Shown here: positions 9,362 to 18,600 of the stretch, piece after piece
How positions within the stretch are numbered: the first letter of the stretch is position 1
How the letters are laid out: the number at the start of each line of letters is the position of its first letter
Origin: Allochromatium humboldtianum
GTDB taxonomy: Bacteria; Pseudomonadota; Gammaproteobacteria; Chromatiales; Chromatiaceae
Assembly (NCBI RefSeq): GCF_013385175.1
Contig: NZ_JABZEO010000002.1
Coordinates: forward strand, 372,001 to 436,000
Direction of reading: 5' to 3'
DNA: 64,000 nucleotides
Program-made: the position numbers and the translations under genes
The notes under the pieces: model-generated
Database searches by the model: none
What the model was told of the DNA's origin: nothing
The model's input: the letters and a program-made list of their open reading frames with translations, nothing else

Positions 9362-12097
9362 TCAGTGCGCATCGTCCCAGTTCGCGCCCTCACCGATGTC
9401 CACCACCAGCGGCACGGCCAGTTCGGCGGCGGTCTCCATCGCCTCGCGGACCCGTGCGCGGGTTTGCTCGACCGCCGACTCGGCGACTTCCAGTACCAGT
9501 TCGTCGTGGACCTGCATGATCAGCCGCACCGCAGGTCGCTCGGCTTCGATCCAGGCATCGACGGCGATCATGGCGCGCTTGATGATGTCGGCAGCCGTGC
9601 CCTGCATGGGGGCATTGATGGCGGTGCGCTCGGCGGCGGCGCGTCGGGTCTGGTTGCCGTGGCCGATCTCGGGCAGATGCAGCCGGCGACCGAAGAGCGT
9701 CTCGACATAGCCGTCCTCGCGCGCCTGCCGGCGGGTGCGGTCCATGAAGTCGCGCACACCCGGATAGCGCTCGAAATAGCGGTCGACGTACTCCTGGGCC
9801 GCGCTGCGTTCGATGCCGAGCTGGCGGGCGAGTCCGAACGCCGACATGCCGTAGATGAGTCCGAAGTTGATGGCCTTGGCCGAGCGGCGCTGTTCGCTGG
9901 TGACATCCTCGGGCGCCAGCCCCAGGATCTCGGCGGCGGTGGCGCGATGGATGTCCTGACCGCCGGCGAAGGCGGCGAGCAGACGTTCGTCGCCCGAGAG
10001 ATGAGCCATGATCCGCAGTTCGATCTGCGAATAGTCGGCGGCGAGCAGGCGATGACCGGGCGCCGCGACGAAGGCGCGGCGGATGCGCCGCCCCTCCTCG
10101 GTGCGGATCGGGATGTTCTGGAGGTTCGGATCGCTCGACGACAGCCGTCCGGTGGCCGTGACCGCCTGATGATAGGAGGTGTGGACGCGCCCGGTGTCGG
10201 GATCGACCATGCGCGGCAGCTTGTCGGTGTAGGTCGACCTGAGTTTGGACAGCCCGCGATGGTCGAGGATGATCCGGGGCAGTTCATGGCCCTCGGCGGC
10301 CAGACGTTCGAGCACGTCCTCGGAGGTCGAGGGCGCGCCCTTGGGCGTCTTGGCGACCACCGGCAGACCCAGTTCATCGAAGAAGATGGCGCCGATCTGC
10401 TTGGGCGAACCGAGATTGAAGCGTCGGCCCGCGACCCGGTAGGCGGATTCCTCCAGTTCGAGGATTTTGCGCGCCAGCTCGGCACTTTGCGTGGCGAGCA
10501 GGGCGCTGTCGATCCGCACTCCGGCGCGTTCCAGGCGCGAGAGTACGGGCACCAGTGGCATCTCGATCTCGCGATAGAGGCGTTCGAGCGCGGGCACGGC
10601 CGCCAGACGCGGCTGGAAGACCCGATGCAGGCGCAACGTGACCTCGGCATCCTCGGCGGCATAGGGACCGGCCTGTTCCAGCGGCACCTGATCGAACCCG
10701 ATCTGTTTGGCGCCCTTGCCGGCGACGTCCTCGAAGCGGATGGTGTCGTGGTCGAGAAAGCGCTTGGCCAGCGAATCCAGGTCATGACGCGCGGTGCTGT
10801 CGAGCACATAGCTTTCGAGCAATGTGTCGTGGGCGATGCCGCGCAGTTGGATGTCATAGCGGGCGAGCACGCTCATGTCGTACTTGAGATTCTGGCCGAC
10901 CTTGGCGCGGTCGGGGTCTTCCAGCAACGGTTTCAATCGGGCCAGGACGCGGTCGCGGTCGAGCTGTTCGGGTGCGCCCGGATAGACGTGCGCGAGCGGA
11001 ACATAGGCGGCGCGCCCCGGTTCGAGCGCGAACGAGACGCCGACCAGTTCGGCCTGCATGGCGTCGAGCGCGGTGGTCTCGGTATCAAAAGCGAAGAGTT
11101 CCGCCGTTCGCAGGCGACTCAGCCAATCCTCCAGAGCCGCTTCGGTCAGTATCAGCTCGTACTGGGGTTCGGCGCCGGCCTTGGACTCCGTCGAGTGCTC
11201 AGCCTCGTGCGAGCGTGCAGCGGTCGGCGCGCCGGCGACTCCGACCCCATCGAGCGTCGCCATCAGACGGCGCGACTCCAGGCGTTCATACCAGTCGCGC
11301 AGCGTCTCGACGTCCGGCGGGGTGGGGCGCAGATCGGTCGGCCCGAGATCGAGCGCGACATCGCGCTTGATGGTGGTGAGGTCGCGCGCCAGCGGGAGCC
11401 GGTCGAGCACTGCGCGCAACGACTCGCCGATCTTGCCCTTGATGGTCTCGGCATTGGCCATGACCCCATCGAGATCGCCGTATTCGGCGATCCACTTGGC
11501 CGCCGTCTTGGGTCCGCACTTGGGCACGCCGGGGACATTGTCGACACTGTCGCCCATCAGGGCCAGATAGTCGACGATGCGTTCGGGCGGCACGCCGAAC
11601 TTCTCGCGCACCCCGTCCGGATCGAGCACCATACCTGTCATGGTGTTGATCAGAGTCACATGCTCGCCGACCAGTTGCGCCAGATCCTTGTCCCCGGTCG
11701 AGATCAGGGTCGGCAGACCCGTCGCCGCCGCTTGCGTGGCCAGGGTGCCGATCACGTCATCGGCCTCGACTCCGGGCGCCACCAGCAGCGGCAGCCCCAT
11801 CGCGCGGATGATCGCCAACAGCGGCTCGATCTGTTCGCGCAGATCTTCCGGCATCGCCGGGCGATTGGCCTTGTAGTCGGGATAGAGGTCGTGACGGAAA
11901 CCCCGCCCGCCGGCATCGAAGACCACGCCGATGTATTCGGGCCGATGATCCTCGATGAGCTTGCGCAGCATGTTGAGCACGCCGACCAGCGCCCCGGTCG
12001 GTTCGCCCCGCGAGTTGGTCAGCTTGGGCAGGGCATGATAGGCCCGGAACAGATAGCCGGAGGCGTCGACGAGGATCAGGGGATAATGAGGTGTCAT
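9362..12097 (-). CDS. polA: DNA polymerase I
   Basis: A 911-residue full-length family A polymerase. The N-terminal 5'-nuclease domain (about 1-290) includes LILVDASGYLFRAYHALP, VFDAGG, EADDVIGTLA and GDKDLAQLV. The 3'-5' exonuclease domain (about 315-500) keeps its acidic residues: FDTETT, NLKYDMSVL and YAAEDAEVT. The polymerase domain carries ATGRLSSSDPNLQNIP, LAADYSQIELR (motif A), RRSAKAINFGLIYGMS (motif B) and QVHDELVLE (motif C). All three activities therefore look intact. It acts in Okazaki fragment maturation and repair. It is followed by a clear terminator at 9191-9231. Confidence 0.97.
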   Translation of the reverse strand: MTPHYPLILVDASGYLFRAYHALPKLTNSRGEPTGALVGVLNMLRKLIEDHRPEYIGVVFDAGGRGFRHDLYPDYKANRPAMPEDLREQIEPLLAIIRAMGLPLLVAPGVEADDVIGTLATQAAATGLPTLISTGDKDLAQLVGEHVTLINTMTGMVLDPDGVREKFGVPPERIVDYLALMGDSVDNVPGVPKCGPKTAAKWIAEYGDLDGVMANAETIKGKIGESLRAVLDRLPLARDLTTIKRDVALDLGPTDLRPTPPDVETLRDWYERLESRRLMATLDGVGVAGAPTAARSHEAEHSTESKAGAEPQYELILTEAALEDWLSRLRTAELFAFDTETTALDAMQAELVGVSFALEPGRAAYVPLAHVYPGAPEQLDRDRVLARLKPLLEDPDRAKVGQNLKYDMSVLARYDIQLRGIAHDTLLESYVLDSTARHDLDSLAKRFLDHDTIRFEDVAGKGAKQIGFDQVPLEQAGPYAAEDAEVTLRLHRVFQPRLAAVPALERLYREIEMPLVPVLSRLERAGVRIDSALLATQSAELARKILELEESAYRVAGRRFNLGSPKQIGAIFFDELGLPVVAKTPKGAPSTSEDVLERLAAEGHELPRIILDHRGLSKLRSTYTDKLPRMVDPDTGRVHTSYHQAVTATGRLSSSDPNLQNIPIRTEEGRRIRRAFVAAPGHRLLAADYSQIELRIMAHLSGDERLLAAFAGGQDIHRATAAEILGLAPEDVTSEQRRSAKAINFGLIYGMSAFGLARQLGIERSAAQEYVDRYFERYPGVRDFMDRTRRQAREDGYVETLFGRRLHLPEIGHGNQTRRAAAERTAINAPMQGTAADIIKRAMIAVDAWIEAERPAVRLIMQVHDELVLEVAESAVEQTRARVREAMETAAELAVPLVVDIGEGANWDDAH

Positions 12098-12155
12098 GGG
12101 GCGCGTGCTCGGATACGTTGGCCGTCATCGAAGGCTGAACGGTAGCACACTCGTC

Positions 12156-12185
12156 TTGTAGGGACTTGCCAAGCGTCGCTAGAAT
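12156..12185 (+). promoter_or_regulatory. Sigma70-like promoter for the globule protein gene
   Basis: TTGTAG at 12156-12161 and TAGAAT at 12180-12185, separated by 18 bp. Predicted transcription start is near 12192, giving a leader of about 200 nt before the ATG at 12396. It also faces away from the divergent polA gene. This was assigned by consensus only. Confidence 0.45.
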
Positions 12186-12189
12186 GCCG

Positions 12190-12378
12190 CCGTACCCGAG
12201 ACCCAGGGTACAAAGGGCCGGGCAGGCCCGGATCGCCTGTGAAGTGAGCGGTGCACTCAAGCCGCCAGCAGCAGGAACCCACCGAAGCGACTCCTTCAGG
12301 CGTGGGAGGATGCCAAGGAGACCGAAGTCGAACACGCCTGTACGTCATAATGTTCTTTCAGTGAAAGACGGTTTTCTC
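12190..12378 (+). ncRNA. Candidate structured leader RNA or small RNA upstream of the globule protein gene
   Basis: The roughly 190 nt between the predicted promoter and the globule protein gene contain nested inverted repeats. There is a hairpin GTACCC/GGGTAC (12192-12211), a hairpin GGGCC/GGCCC (12215-12229) and a long-range stem CGCCTGtgAAG with CTTCAGGCG (12234-12244 with 12294-12302). The last encloses a roughly 50-nt loop holding a GCGG/CCGC helix. An AU-rich hairpin TCTTTC-AGT-GAAAGA (12354-12368) followed by CGGTTTTCTC ends the region, resembling a weak terminator. I could not match it to any riboswitch class I know. It could be a stabilising 5' leader or an independent RNA. Confidence 0.35.
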
Positions 12379-12395
12379 ATGTGGAGGATCTGAAG

Positions 12396-12704
12396 ATGAC
12401 GATGAAGCGACTCCTTCTGGCCTCGGCCCTAGCCGGAGCCTCCGCACTCGCCACCTTGCCCGCCAATGCCTTCTGGGGCTGGAATCCCTTCGGTTGGGGC
12501 GGCGGCCCCTGGGGCGGTCCTTGGGGCGGCGGCCCCTGGGGTAGCCCCTGGTACGGCGGCTATCCTTATTACGGCGGCTACCATCCCTACGGACTCTATG
12601 GCGCACCCTATGGTTGGGGCGCACCCGTCTATGGGTATCCCGGCTACGCCTATCCGGGCTATGCCTATCCCGCCGCCCCCCAACCGAGCACCAAGAGCCA
12701 ATAA
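12396..12704 (+). CDS. Sulfur globule protein-like exported Gly/Trp/Tyr/Pro-rich protein
   Basis: A 102-residue protein. Residues 1-25 are a signal peptide (MTMKRLLLASALAG...LPANA). The mature part starts FWGWNPFGWG and consists of short degenerate repeats of Gly, Pro, Trp and Tyr (GGPWGGPWGG, YGGYPYYGGYHPYG, YGYPGYAYPGYAYP), with no cysteine. This composition, the small size and the secretion signal match the structural envelope proteins that coat sulfur globules in purple sulfur bacteria (the CV1-CV3/Sgp group). I cannot tell which one, and other Gly/Tyr-rich envelope proteins remain possible. GGAGGA lies 7 bases before the chosen ATG. A second in-frame ATG is two codons further on. Confidence 0.65.
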   Translation: MTMKRLLLASALAGASALATLPANAFWGWNPFGWGGGPWGGPWGGGPWGSPWYGGYPYYGGYHPYGLYGAPYGWGAPVYGYPGYAYPGYAYPAAPQPSTKSQ

Positions 12705-12731
12705 TCGGCTCGACGCTTGATCCCGGCGCCT

Positions 12732-12759
12732 CCGCCCGTACTCTTGCGTGTTCGGGCGG
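12732..12759 (+). terminator. Hairpin after the globule protein gene
   Basis: A 7-bp stem CCGCCCG (12732-12738) and CGGGCGG (12753-12759) with a 14-nt loop begins 27 bp after the stop codon of the globule protein gene. There is no T-run after it, so it is only a weak candidate for transcription termination or mRNA 3'-end stabilisation. Confidence 0.35.
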
Positions 12760-12898
12760 GGCTGTCGACGGCGCGTATCCCTGCGGTGATTTCACGGCCG
12801 CGCGCACATCTTGCTATGATCCCCGCCGACTGATCGCGACCCCTCATTCCCGCCGATGGCGACAGCGTGCTCGCCGCCTGGTGACTGGAGATCCGGAT

Positions 12899-13879
12899 AT
12901 GCGCTTGTTGGTAGGTGACATCGGTGGCACGAAGACGGCCCTTGGTCTGGCCGAGACGGATGGCGGGGCCGTGCGTTTGGGCGAGACGCGGCTTTATCCG
13001 AGCGCCTCCTTCGGCTCGCTCGATCAGATCATTCAGCGTTATCTGCTCGAAACCGGGGCCAAATGCCGGTTCGCGGTCTTTGCCGTCGCCGGTCCTGTGC
13101 ACGACCAGCGCTGCGAGACGACCAATCTGCCCTGGGTGCTGGATGCCGAGGCCCTGGAACAGAGCCTGGGTCTGACCTGTGTGGAACTGATCAATGATCT
13201 GGAAGCCGTCGCCTGGGGCGTACCCATTCTCAGCTCGGACGATCTGGCCGAACTCCATCCGGGCGATCCCGGCAATCAGGGCAACGCCTGTGTCGTGGCC
13301 GCCGGGACCGGGCTGGGGCAGGCCGGGCTGTTCTGGGACGGGCTGCGTCATCATGCCTTCGCCACCGAGGGCGGGCATTCGGACTTCGCCCCGGCGGACG
13401 ACCTGGAGTTCGCGCTCCTGAGCTATCTCAAGTCCCGTTTCGGGCGTGTGAGCTGGGAGCGGGTCGTCTCGGGGCCGGGGATCGTCAATCTGTTCGACTT
13501 CCTGCGCTTCCATCACGGTGTCCAGGCGCCCGACTGGCTGCAAGCGGCCATCGACACCGGCGGCGACACGGCGGCCATCATCGCCCAGGCCGCCGCCGAC
13601 GATTGCTGTCCGCTGTGCCGCGAGACCCTGAATCTCTTCATGCGTCTCTATGGACGCGAGGCGGGCAATGCCGCGCTCAAGCACATGGCGCTCGGCGGGG
13701 TCTATCTGGGCGGCGGGATCGCCTTGAAGAATCTGGAGTGTCTGCGCCGGGGCGGCTTCCTGGAAGGGTTCTTCGACAAGGGGCGCATGGGCTCGCTGAT
13801 GCGGCGCATGCCGGTGCGCGTCATCCTGCAACCCAACACACCGCTGCTCGGTGCGGCGCGCTTCATGGCCTTGCAATGA
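12899..13879 (+). CDS. glk: Glucokinase
   Basis: A 326-residue bacterial-type glucokinase. The phosphate-binding motif GDIGGTKTALG is at residues 6-16, the sugar-binding LINDLEAVAWG near 95, AAGTGLGQAGL near 137, and EGGHSDFAP supplies the catalytic-site Glu/His. The C-terminal GGVYLGGGI and NTPLLGAARFM are also typical. It phosphorylates glucose with ATP. I chose the ATG at 12899 because the glucokinase fold starts there; the longer open frame upstream encodes nothing like the family. The stop codon overlaps the tamA start (ATGA). Confidence 0.93.
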   Translation: MRLLVGDIGGTKTALGLAETDGGAVRLGETRLYPSASFGSLDQIIQRYLLETGAKCRFAVFAVAGPVHDQRCETTNLPWVLDAEALEQSLGLTCVELINDLEAVAWGVPILSSDDLAELHPGDPGNQGNACVVAAGTGLGQAGLFWDGLRHHAFATEGGHSDFAPADDLEFALLSYLKSRFGRVSWERVVSGPGIVNLFDFLRFHHGVQAPDWLQAAIDTGGDTAAIIAQAAADDCCPLCRETLNLFMRLYGREAGNAALKHMALGGVYLGGGIALKNLECLRRGGFLEGFFDKGRMGSLMRRMPVRVILQPNTPLLGAARFMALQ

Positions 13880-15654
13880 TTAGTGTTGCGCGGCATCGAC
13901 AGTCTTGGGTCGTGCTCTCGCTGACGCTCGGGTTGCTCGGCGTCGCACCGGCCTGGGCACTCAAACTCGAGGTCAAGGTCGAGGGACTCAAGGGCGAGCA
14001 CGAGGCCAATGTCCTGGCGCTCTTGAGCATCTACAACGAACGCACCGAGGCCGACCTGACCGCCACGCGCGTCGAGGCCCTGCATCTGCGCGCCCCGGAT
14101 CAGATCCGCGAGGCGCTCGCCCCCTTTGGGCTCTACCGTGTCCAGGTCGAGGATCGGCTCGAACGCCCGGCCAATGGCGAGGGCGCCTGGCGTGCCCAGT
14201 ATCGCGTCGAGCCGGGCGAGCCGGTGCGGATCGCCAGGGTCGATTATCAGGTCACGGGGGCGGGCGCGGTCGATCCGGTCTTTCCCAAGACCTTCCCCAT
14301 GAAGGCCGGCGATGTGCTCCTTCACGCTGCCTACGAAAAGGCCAAGTCCGACCTCCGTTATGCGGCGACCTCCGCCGGCTATCTGGACTATCGGCTCGAT
14401 CGCCATCAGGTGCTCATCGACCCTCTGGCCTATGAGGCGCACGTTTTCTTCCATCTGGAGACCGGCCCGCAATACCGTCTCGGCACGGTGCGCTTCAAGC
14501 AGGATCTGCTCGACGAGGATCTGCTCGAGCGCTATGTCCGCTTCGAGCCCGGCGATGTCTATGACCCCGACGTCCTGCTCGGACTCCAGGGGCGTCTGCT
14601 CGGCAGCGAGTATTACAGCGATGTCGAGATCGTGCCGCTGAAGGACGAGGTCGATGCCTACAACCGGGTGCCGATCGAGGTCGTGGCCCAGCGCAACAAG
14701 GCCAACAAGTACCGTATCGGTCTGGGCTTCGCCACCGATGTCGGGCCGCGTCTGACCCTGGACTACCGCCGCCGTTATCTGAATTCTCATGGCCACAAGC
14801 TGAGCACCGAGCTGAGCCTGTCACCGGCGTTCTCGCAGTGGGAGCTGGACTATCGCATTCCGATCCAGGATCCGACCCGCGACTATGTCATCGTCAAGCC
14901 GGTCTCGGCCTACTACGACACGGCCACGCGCCAGGGCTGGGTGCACAGCATCCAGGCGGCGCACTCGACCCTGAGTCCGGGCGGCTGGCGGCGCAACATC
15001 GGTCTCGACTATCGCTACGAGGATCTCGACATCAACGAGAACGCGATGGGCGCGACGAGCGAATTGGCCCCCAACGTCTCCTGGTCCAAGACGGTCGCCG
15101 ACGATCCGGTCTTCACCAATGACGGTTATCGGATCAAATACAGCCTGGTCGGGGCGATGCAGGGGCTGGTCTCGGAGGCGTCCTATCTGAGCGGTCAGAT
15201 CCAGTTCAAATGGGTGCGGCGCTTCGCGCGCGACTATCGCTTCATCACCCGCACTGATCTGGGCGCGACCTGGGCCGAGAGCGTCGATGACCTGCCGGCC
15301 GGCCGACGCTTCTATGCCGGAGGCGACAACTCCATTCGCGGCTGGGGCTTCGATGCCCTGGGTCCGAACGATCCCGTCACCGACGAGACGGTCGGCGGGC
15401 GCTATCTGGCCGTGGGCAGCCTGGAGCTGGAACGGCGCGTCAAGGGGCCATGGAGCGCGGCGATCTTCACCGATTTCGGCAACGCCTTCGATCCCGACTA
15501 CGAACAGGAACTGGCCCAGAGCGTCGGCATGGGCGTGCGCTGGGCCTCGCCGATCGGTCAGGTGCGTTTCGATCTGGCCTTTGCCATATCCAGGGACGCG
15601 GACGATGGCACGCCGCCGGCCCGGTTGCATATCGTGATCGGGCCGGACCTCTAG
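13876..15654 (+). CDS. tamA: TamA, outer-membrane translocation and assembly module protein
   Basis: A 592-residue exported protein. A signal peptide covers residues 1-28 (ending PAWA). Three POTRA-like segments follow to about residue 270 (for example LGTVRFKQDLLDEDLLERYVRF split around the third). A C-terminal 16-strand Omp85 barrel includes RFYAGGDNSIRGWGFDALGP, the conserved RGY/RGW loop motif of the family. With TamB it inserts or transports substrates across the envelope. The start overlaps the glk stop by four bases, so translation is probably coupled. tamB follows after 15 bp. Confidence 0.92.
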   Translation: MISVARHRQSWVVLSLTLGLLGVAPAWALKLEVKVEGLKGEHEANVLALLSIYNERTEADLTATRVEALHLRAPDQIREALAPFGLYRVQVEDRLERPANGEGAWRAQYRVEPGEPVRIARVDYQVTGAGAVDPVFPKTFPMKAGDVLLHAAYEKAKSDLRYAATSAGYLDYRLDRHQVLIDPLAYEAHVFFHLETGPQYRLGTVRFKQDLLDEDLLERYVRFEPGDVYDPDVLLGLQGRLLGSEYYSDVEIVPLKDEVDAYNRVPIEVVAQRNKANKYRIGLGFATDVGPRLTLDYRRRYLNSHGHKLSTELSLSPAFSQWELDYRIPIQDPTRDYVIVKPVSAYYDTATRQGWVHSIQAAHSTLSPGGWRRNIGLDYRYEDLDINENAMGATSELAPNVSWSKTVADDPVFTNDGYRIKYSLVGAMQGLVSEASYLSGQIQFKWVRRFARDYRFITRTDLGATWAESVDDLPAGRRFYAGGDNSIRGWGFDALGPNDPVTDETVGGRYLAVGSLELERRVKGPWSAAIFTDFGNAFDPDYEQELAQSVGMGVRWASPIGQVRFDLAFAISRDADDGTPPARLHIVIGPDL

Positions 15655-15669
15655 ACGAGCACGCGACCG

Positions 15670-18600
15670 ATGGACGACACCAAGACATCCGCCAGCCCGC
15701 CGACGGCTGGATCGACAGAGACCGGGGCGAGCGAGGCCGTACCGTCGCCTGAACCGCGCCTGTCCAAATCACGCCGGCTGGGCTGGATCGGCTGGCTGGC
15801 TGGTTCACTGCTGGCGCTGGTCCTGATCCTGGCGGCCGGACTCGGCGTCCTGCTCGGCACCCAGAGCGGGCTGCGCTGGGGGCTGGATCTGGCGCAGCGT
15901 CTGGCGCCCGAGACGTTGAGCGTGGGAGAAATCGAGGGGCGTGTGCTCGACCGTCTCCGATTGTCAGACGTGACGCTGCATCTGCCGACACTGGGCCTGC
16001 GCATCGGCGCGCTCGAACTGGACTGGTCGCCGCGCGCGCTCCTGTCCGGTGTGCTCGACGTCGGGCGTCTGGCTGTTCGCGATCTGGACGTGGCGCTGGG
16101 GCCGAGCGCCGAGGACGACGAGCCGCTGACCCTGCCGGCGATCGTGTTGCCGCTCGGCGTCGAGGTCGGCGAGCTGAATCTGGAGCGCTTGCGAATACGA
16201 AAGATGGGTGCCGATGAACCGCTGTTCGCCCTGGAATCGGCCCGACTCGCCGACAGCCGTCTCGTCGGCGGCGAGCTGGATCTGGGGCGCCTGGAGGCCC
16301 GTCTGCTCGAACCTGCGCTGAGTGCCGGTCTCCAGGGCCGGGCGACCCTGACCGATCAGTATCCGCTCGCGCTCGATCTCGATTGGGCGCTGGATCTGTC
16401 GCCCGAGGCTCGGCTCGCCGGTGAAGGCCGACTGAGCGGCGATCTGCAACGACTCGAGTTGACTCAGGCGTTGAGCGGTCCTGTCGAGGTTCAGCTCGCC
16501 GCCGAGGTGAAGGATGTGCTCGGCGCCCTGGGCTGGGATGGCCGGATCGAGGTCGCGCGGGTGGATGTGCCGGCCTTCCGAGCGGATCTGCCGCCGATCG
16601 AGGTCCAGGCCCGACTCGCGACCCAGGGCACGCTCGCGGAGGCTGCGCTTTCAGGCACGCTCGACACGCGCGCGCCGGATCGACCCGAGCTCGGACAGCT
16701 CGCCCTGGTGCTCGATCTGCTGTGGAAAGAGAACCGGCTGAGTGTGCGGTCGCTGGAGCTGACCGAGCAGGTCTCGAACGCCGATCTGCGCCTCCAGGGC
16801 GAGCTGGATCTGAGTCAGGAGCCGGGCCGCTTCGCGCTGGAGGGCGACTGGAAACAGCTGCGCTGGCCGCTGAGCGGCGAGCTGGTCGCCGAGTCGGCCG
16901 AGGGGGCGCTGACGGCCTCGGGCAGCTTCGAGTCGTTCGTCTATCGACTCTCCGGAAAGGTCGCCGGGCCGAGCGTCCCGAGCACCGGCCTCGAACTGGC
17001 GGGGCAGGGGACGGCCAGCGGCACCCAGCTCGAATCCTTCGCGCTCGATACGCTCGATGGCCGTCTGGAGGGGGCGGGTGCTCTGACCTGGGCGCCGGAG
17101 CTGACCTGGGATCTGAGTCTGCGCGCGGCGGGTCTGAATCCGGGCGTCCAGGCGCCCGAGTGGCAGGGACGGATCGACGGACGTCTGACCAGCCGGGGTC
17201 GCCTGGACGCCGAGGGACGCCCGGAGTTGACGGCGGTCATCGAGGAGCTGAGCGGACGTCTGCGCGAGTATCCGATCGCCGCCGGCGGTCAGGTGCGGAT
17301 GGAGGACGGCAGGCTCCAGATCGAGCGTCTGAGCGCCTCCTCGGGACCGAGTCGGTTGAATCTCGATGGACGGATCGAACAAGACCTGGATCTCAGCTTC
17401 GCGCTGGAGTCGCCCGATCTGGCGAATCTGTGGCCCGAAGCACGCGGGCGCCTGAGCGCGTCCGGGCGGGTCCAGGGAACACGCGAGGCGCCGCGCGTCA
17501 CGCTCGACCTCAAGGGCGAGCAGATGACCCTGGCCGAGAACCGTGTGACCGAGCTGAGCGGAACCGCCGAGGTGGATCTGGCCTCGGATGGACGCTTCGC
17601 GCTCCAGTTCACCGGCCGCGATCTGGCCGCCGGCGGGATGACCTGGAGCGGACTGGAACTGCGCGGCGAGGGACGGATGGCCGATCATCGCCTCTCGGCA
17701 CGGCTCACGGGCCAACCGCTCGGACTCAATCTGGAGGCCACGGGCGCGCTCGCCGCGAACGGCGGCTACAGCGGTCGGGTGTCGACCCTGAAGCTCGACA
17801 GCCGGGACTGGGGCGTCTGGTCGCTCCAGCGTCCGTTGCCGCTGACGCTCGACGGCGCCCGGATCGTCGCTGGCCCCGTCTGTCTGCGTCAGGCTCAGGG
17901 CGCCGGCGGCTGCGTCGGCTTCGAGCAGACCGAATCGGGACGCTGGAGCGCTGAACTCGATCTGGACCGACTCGACTTCACCCTGCTCAAGGGTCTGCTG
18001 CCGGATACCCTGGCCGCCGAGGGCGCGGGCCGGATCAAGGGCCGCTTCCAGGCCAATGGCGCTGTCCTCAGCGGCCAGGCCACCGCTGAGATTCCTCGGG
18101 GGCAGGTCACGCTCGACCTCGGACAGAACAAGCGGGAACGACTGGATTTCTCCAGCGCGCGTCTGACGCTCGACGCCGGGGCCACCGGACTCGCCGCACG
18201 TCTGGCCGTTCCGGTCGCCGGACTGGGCCGGATCGACGGCGAGCTGAGTCTGCCGGGCTGGCGTCTGGACGCCCCCGCGCGACCCGCACAGTCACTGCGC
18301 GGCCGTGTGCGCGCCGAGGTCGGCGATCTGAAACCGCTGGCCAGTCTGGCGCCCGACATCAGCGGACTCCAGGGCTCGATCTCGGCCGACCTGAATCTCG
18401 GCGGAACACTCCAACGGCCCGGTGTCAGCGGTCGGCTCGGCATCAAAGGCGTGAACTTCCAATTGCCGCTGCTCGCACTCGGCGTCGAGGACATGAACAT
18501 CGAGGCCACGGCGCCCTCGTTCGAGCGCTTCGACATCCGTGGCTCGGCCAAGCTCGGCGGCGGCACCCTGACTCTGACCGGGGAGGGAGGCACCGGCGGC

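Noticed and set aside
9182-12145. A 987-codon open frame on the plus strand antisense to polA
   Set aside because: It is a shadow of polA in high-GC DNA. The polA frame has all catalytic motifs, and the antisense translation is low-complexity with no family features.
12190-12378. 6S RNA or a known riboswitch (cobalamin, GEMM, TPP) upstream of the globule protein gene
   Set aside because: None of the signature sequences of these classes could be found, and the gene context does not match that of ssrS. It is kept only as an unclassified structured RNA.
12480-12690. Repeated GGC/TGG/CCC DNA as a minisatellite or CRISPR-like repeat
   Set aside because: The repeats are irregular in length and explained by the Gly/Pro/Trp/Tyr-rich protein they encode; there are no spacers.
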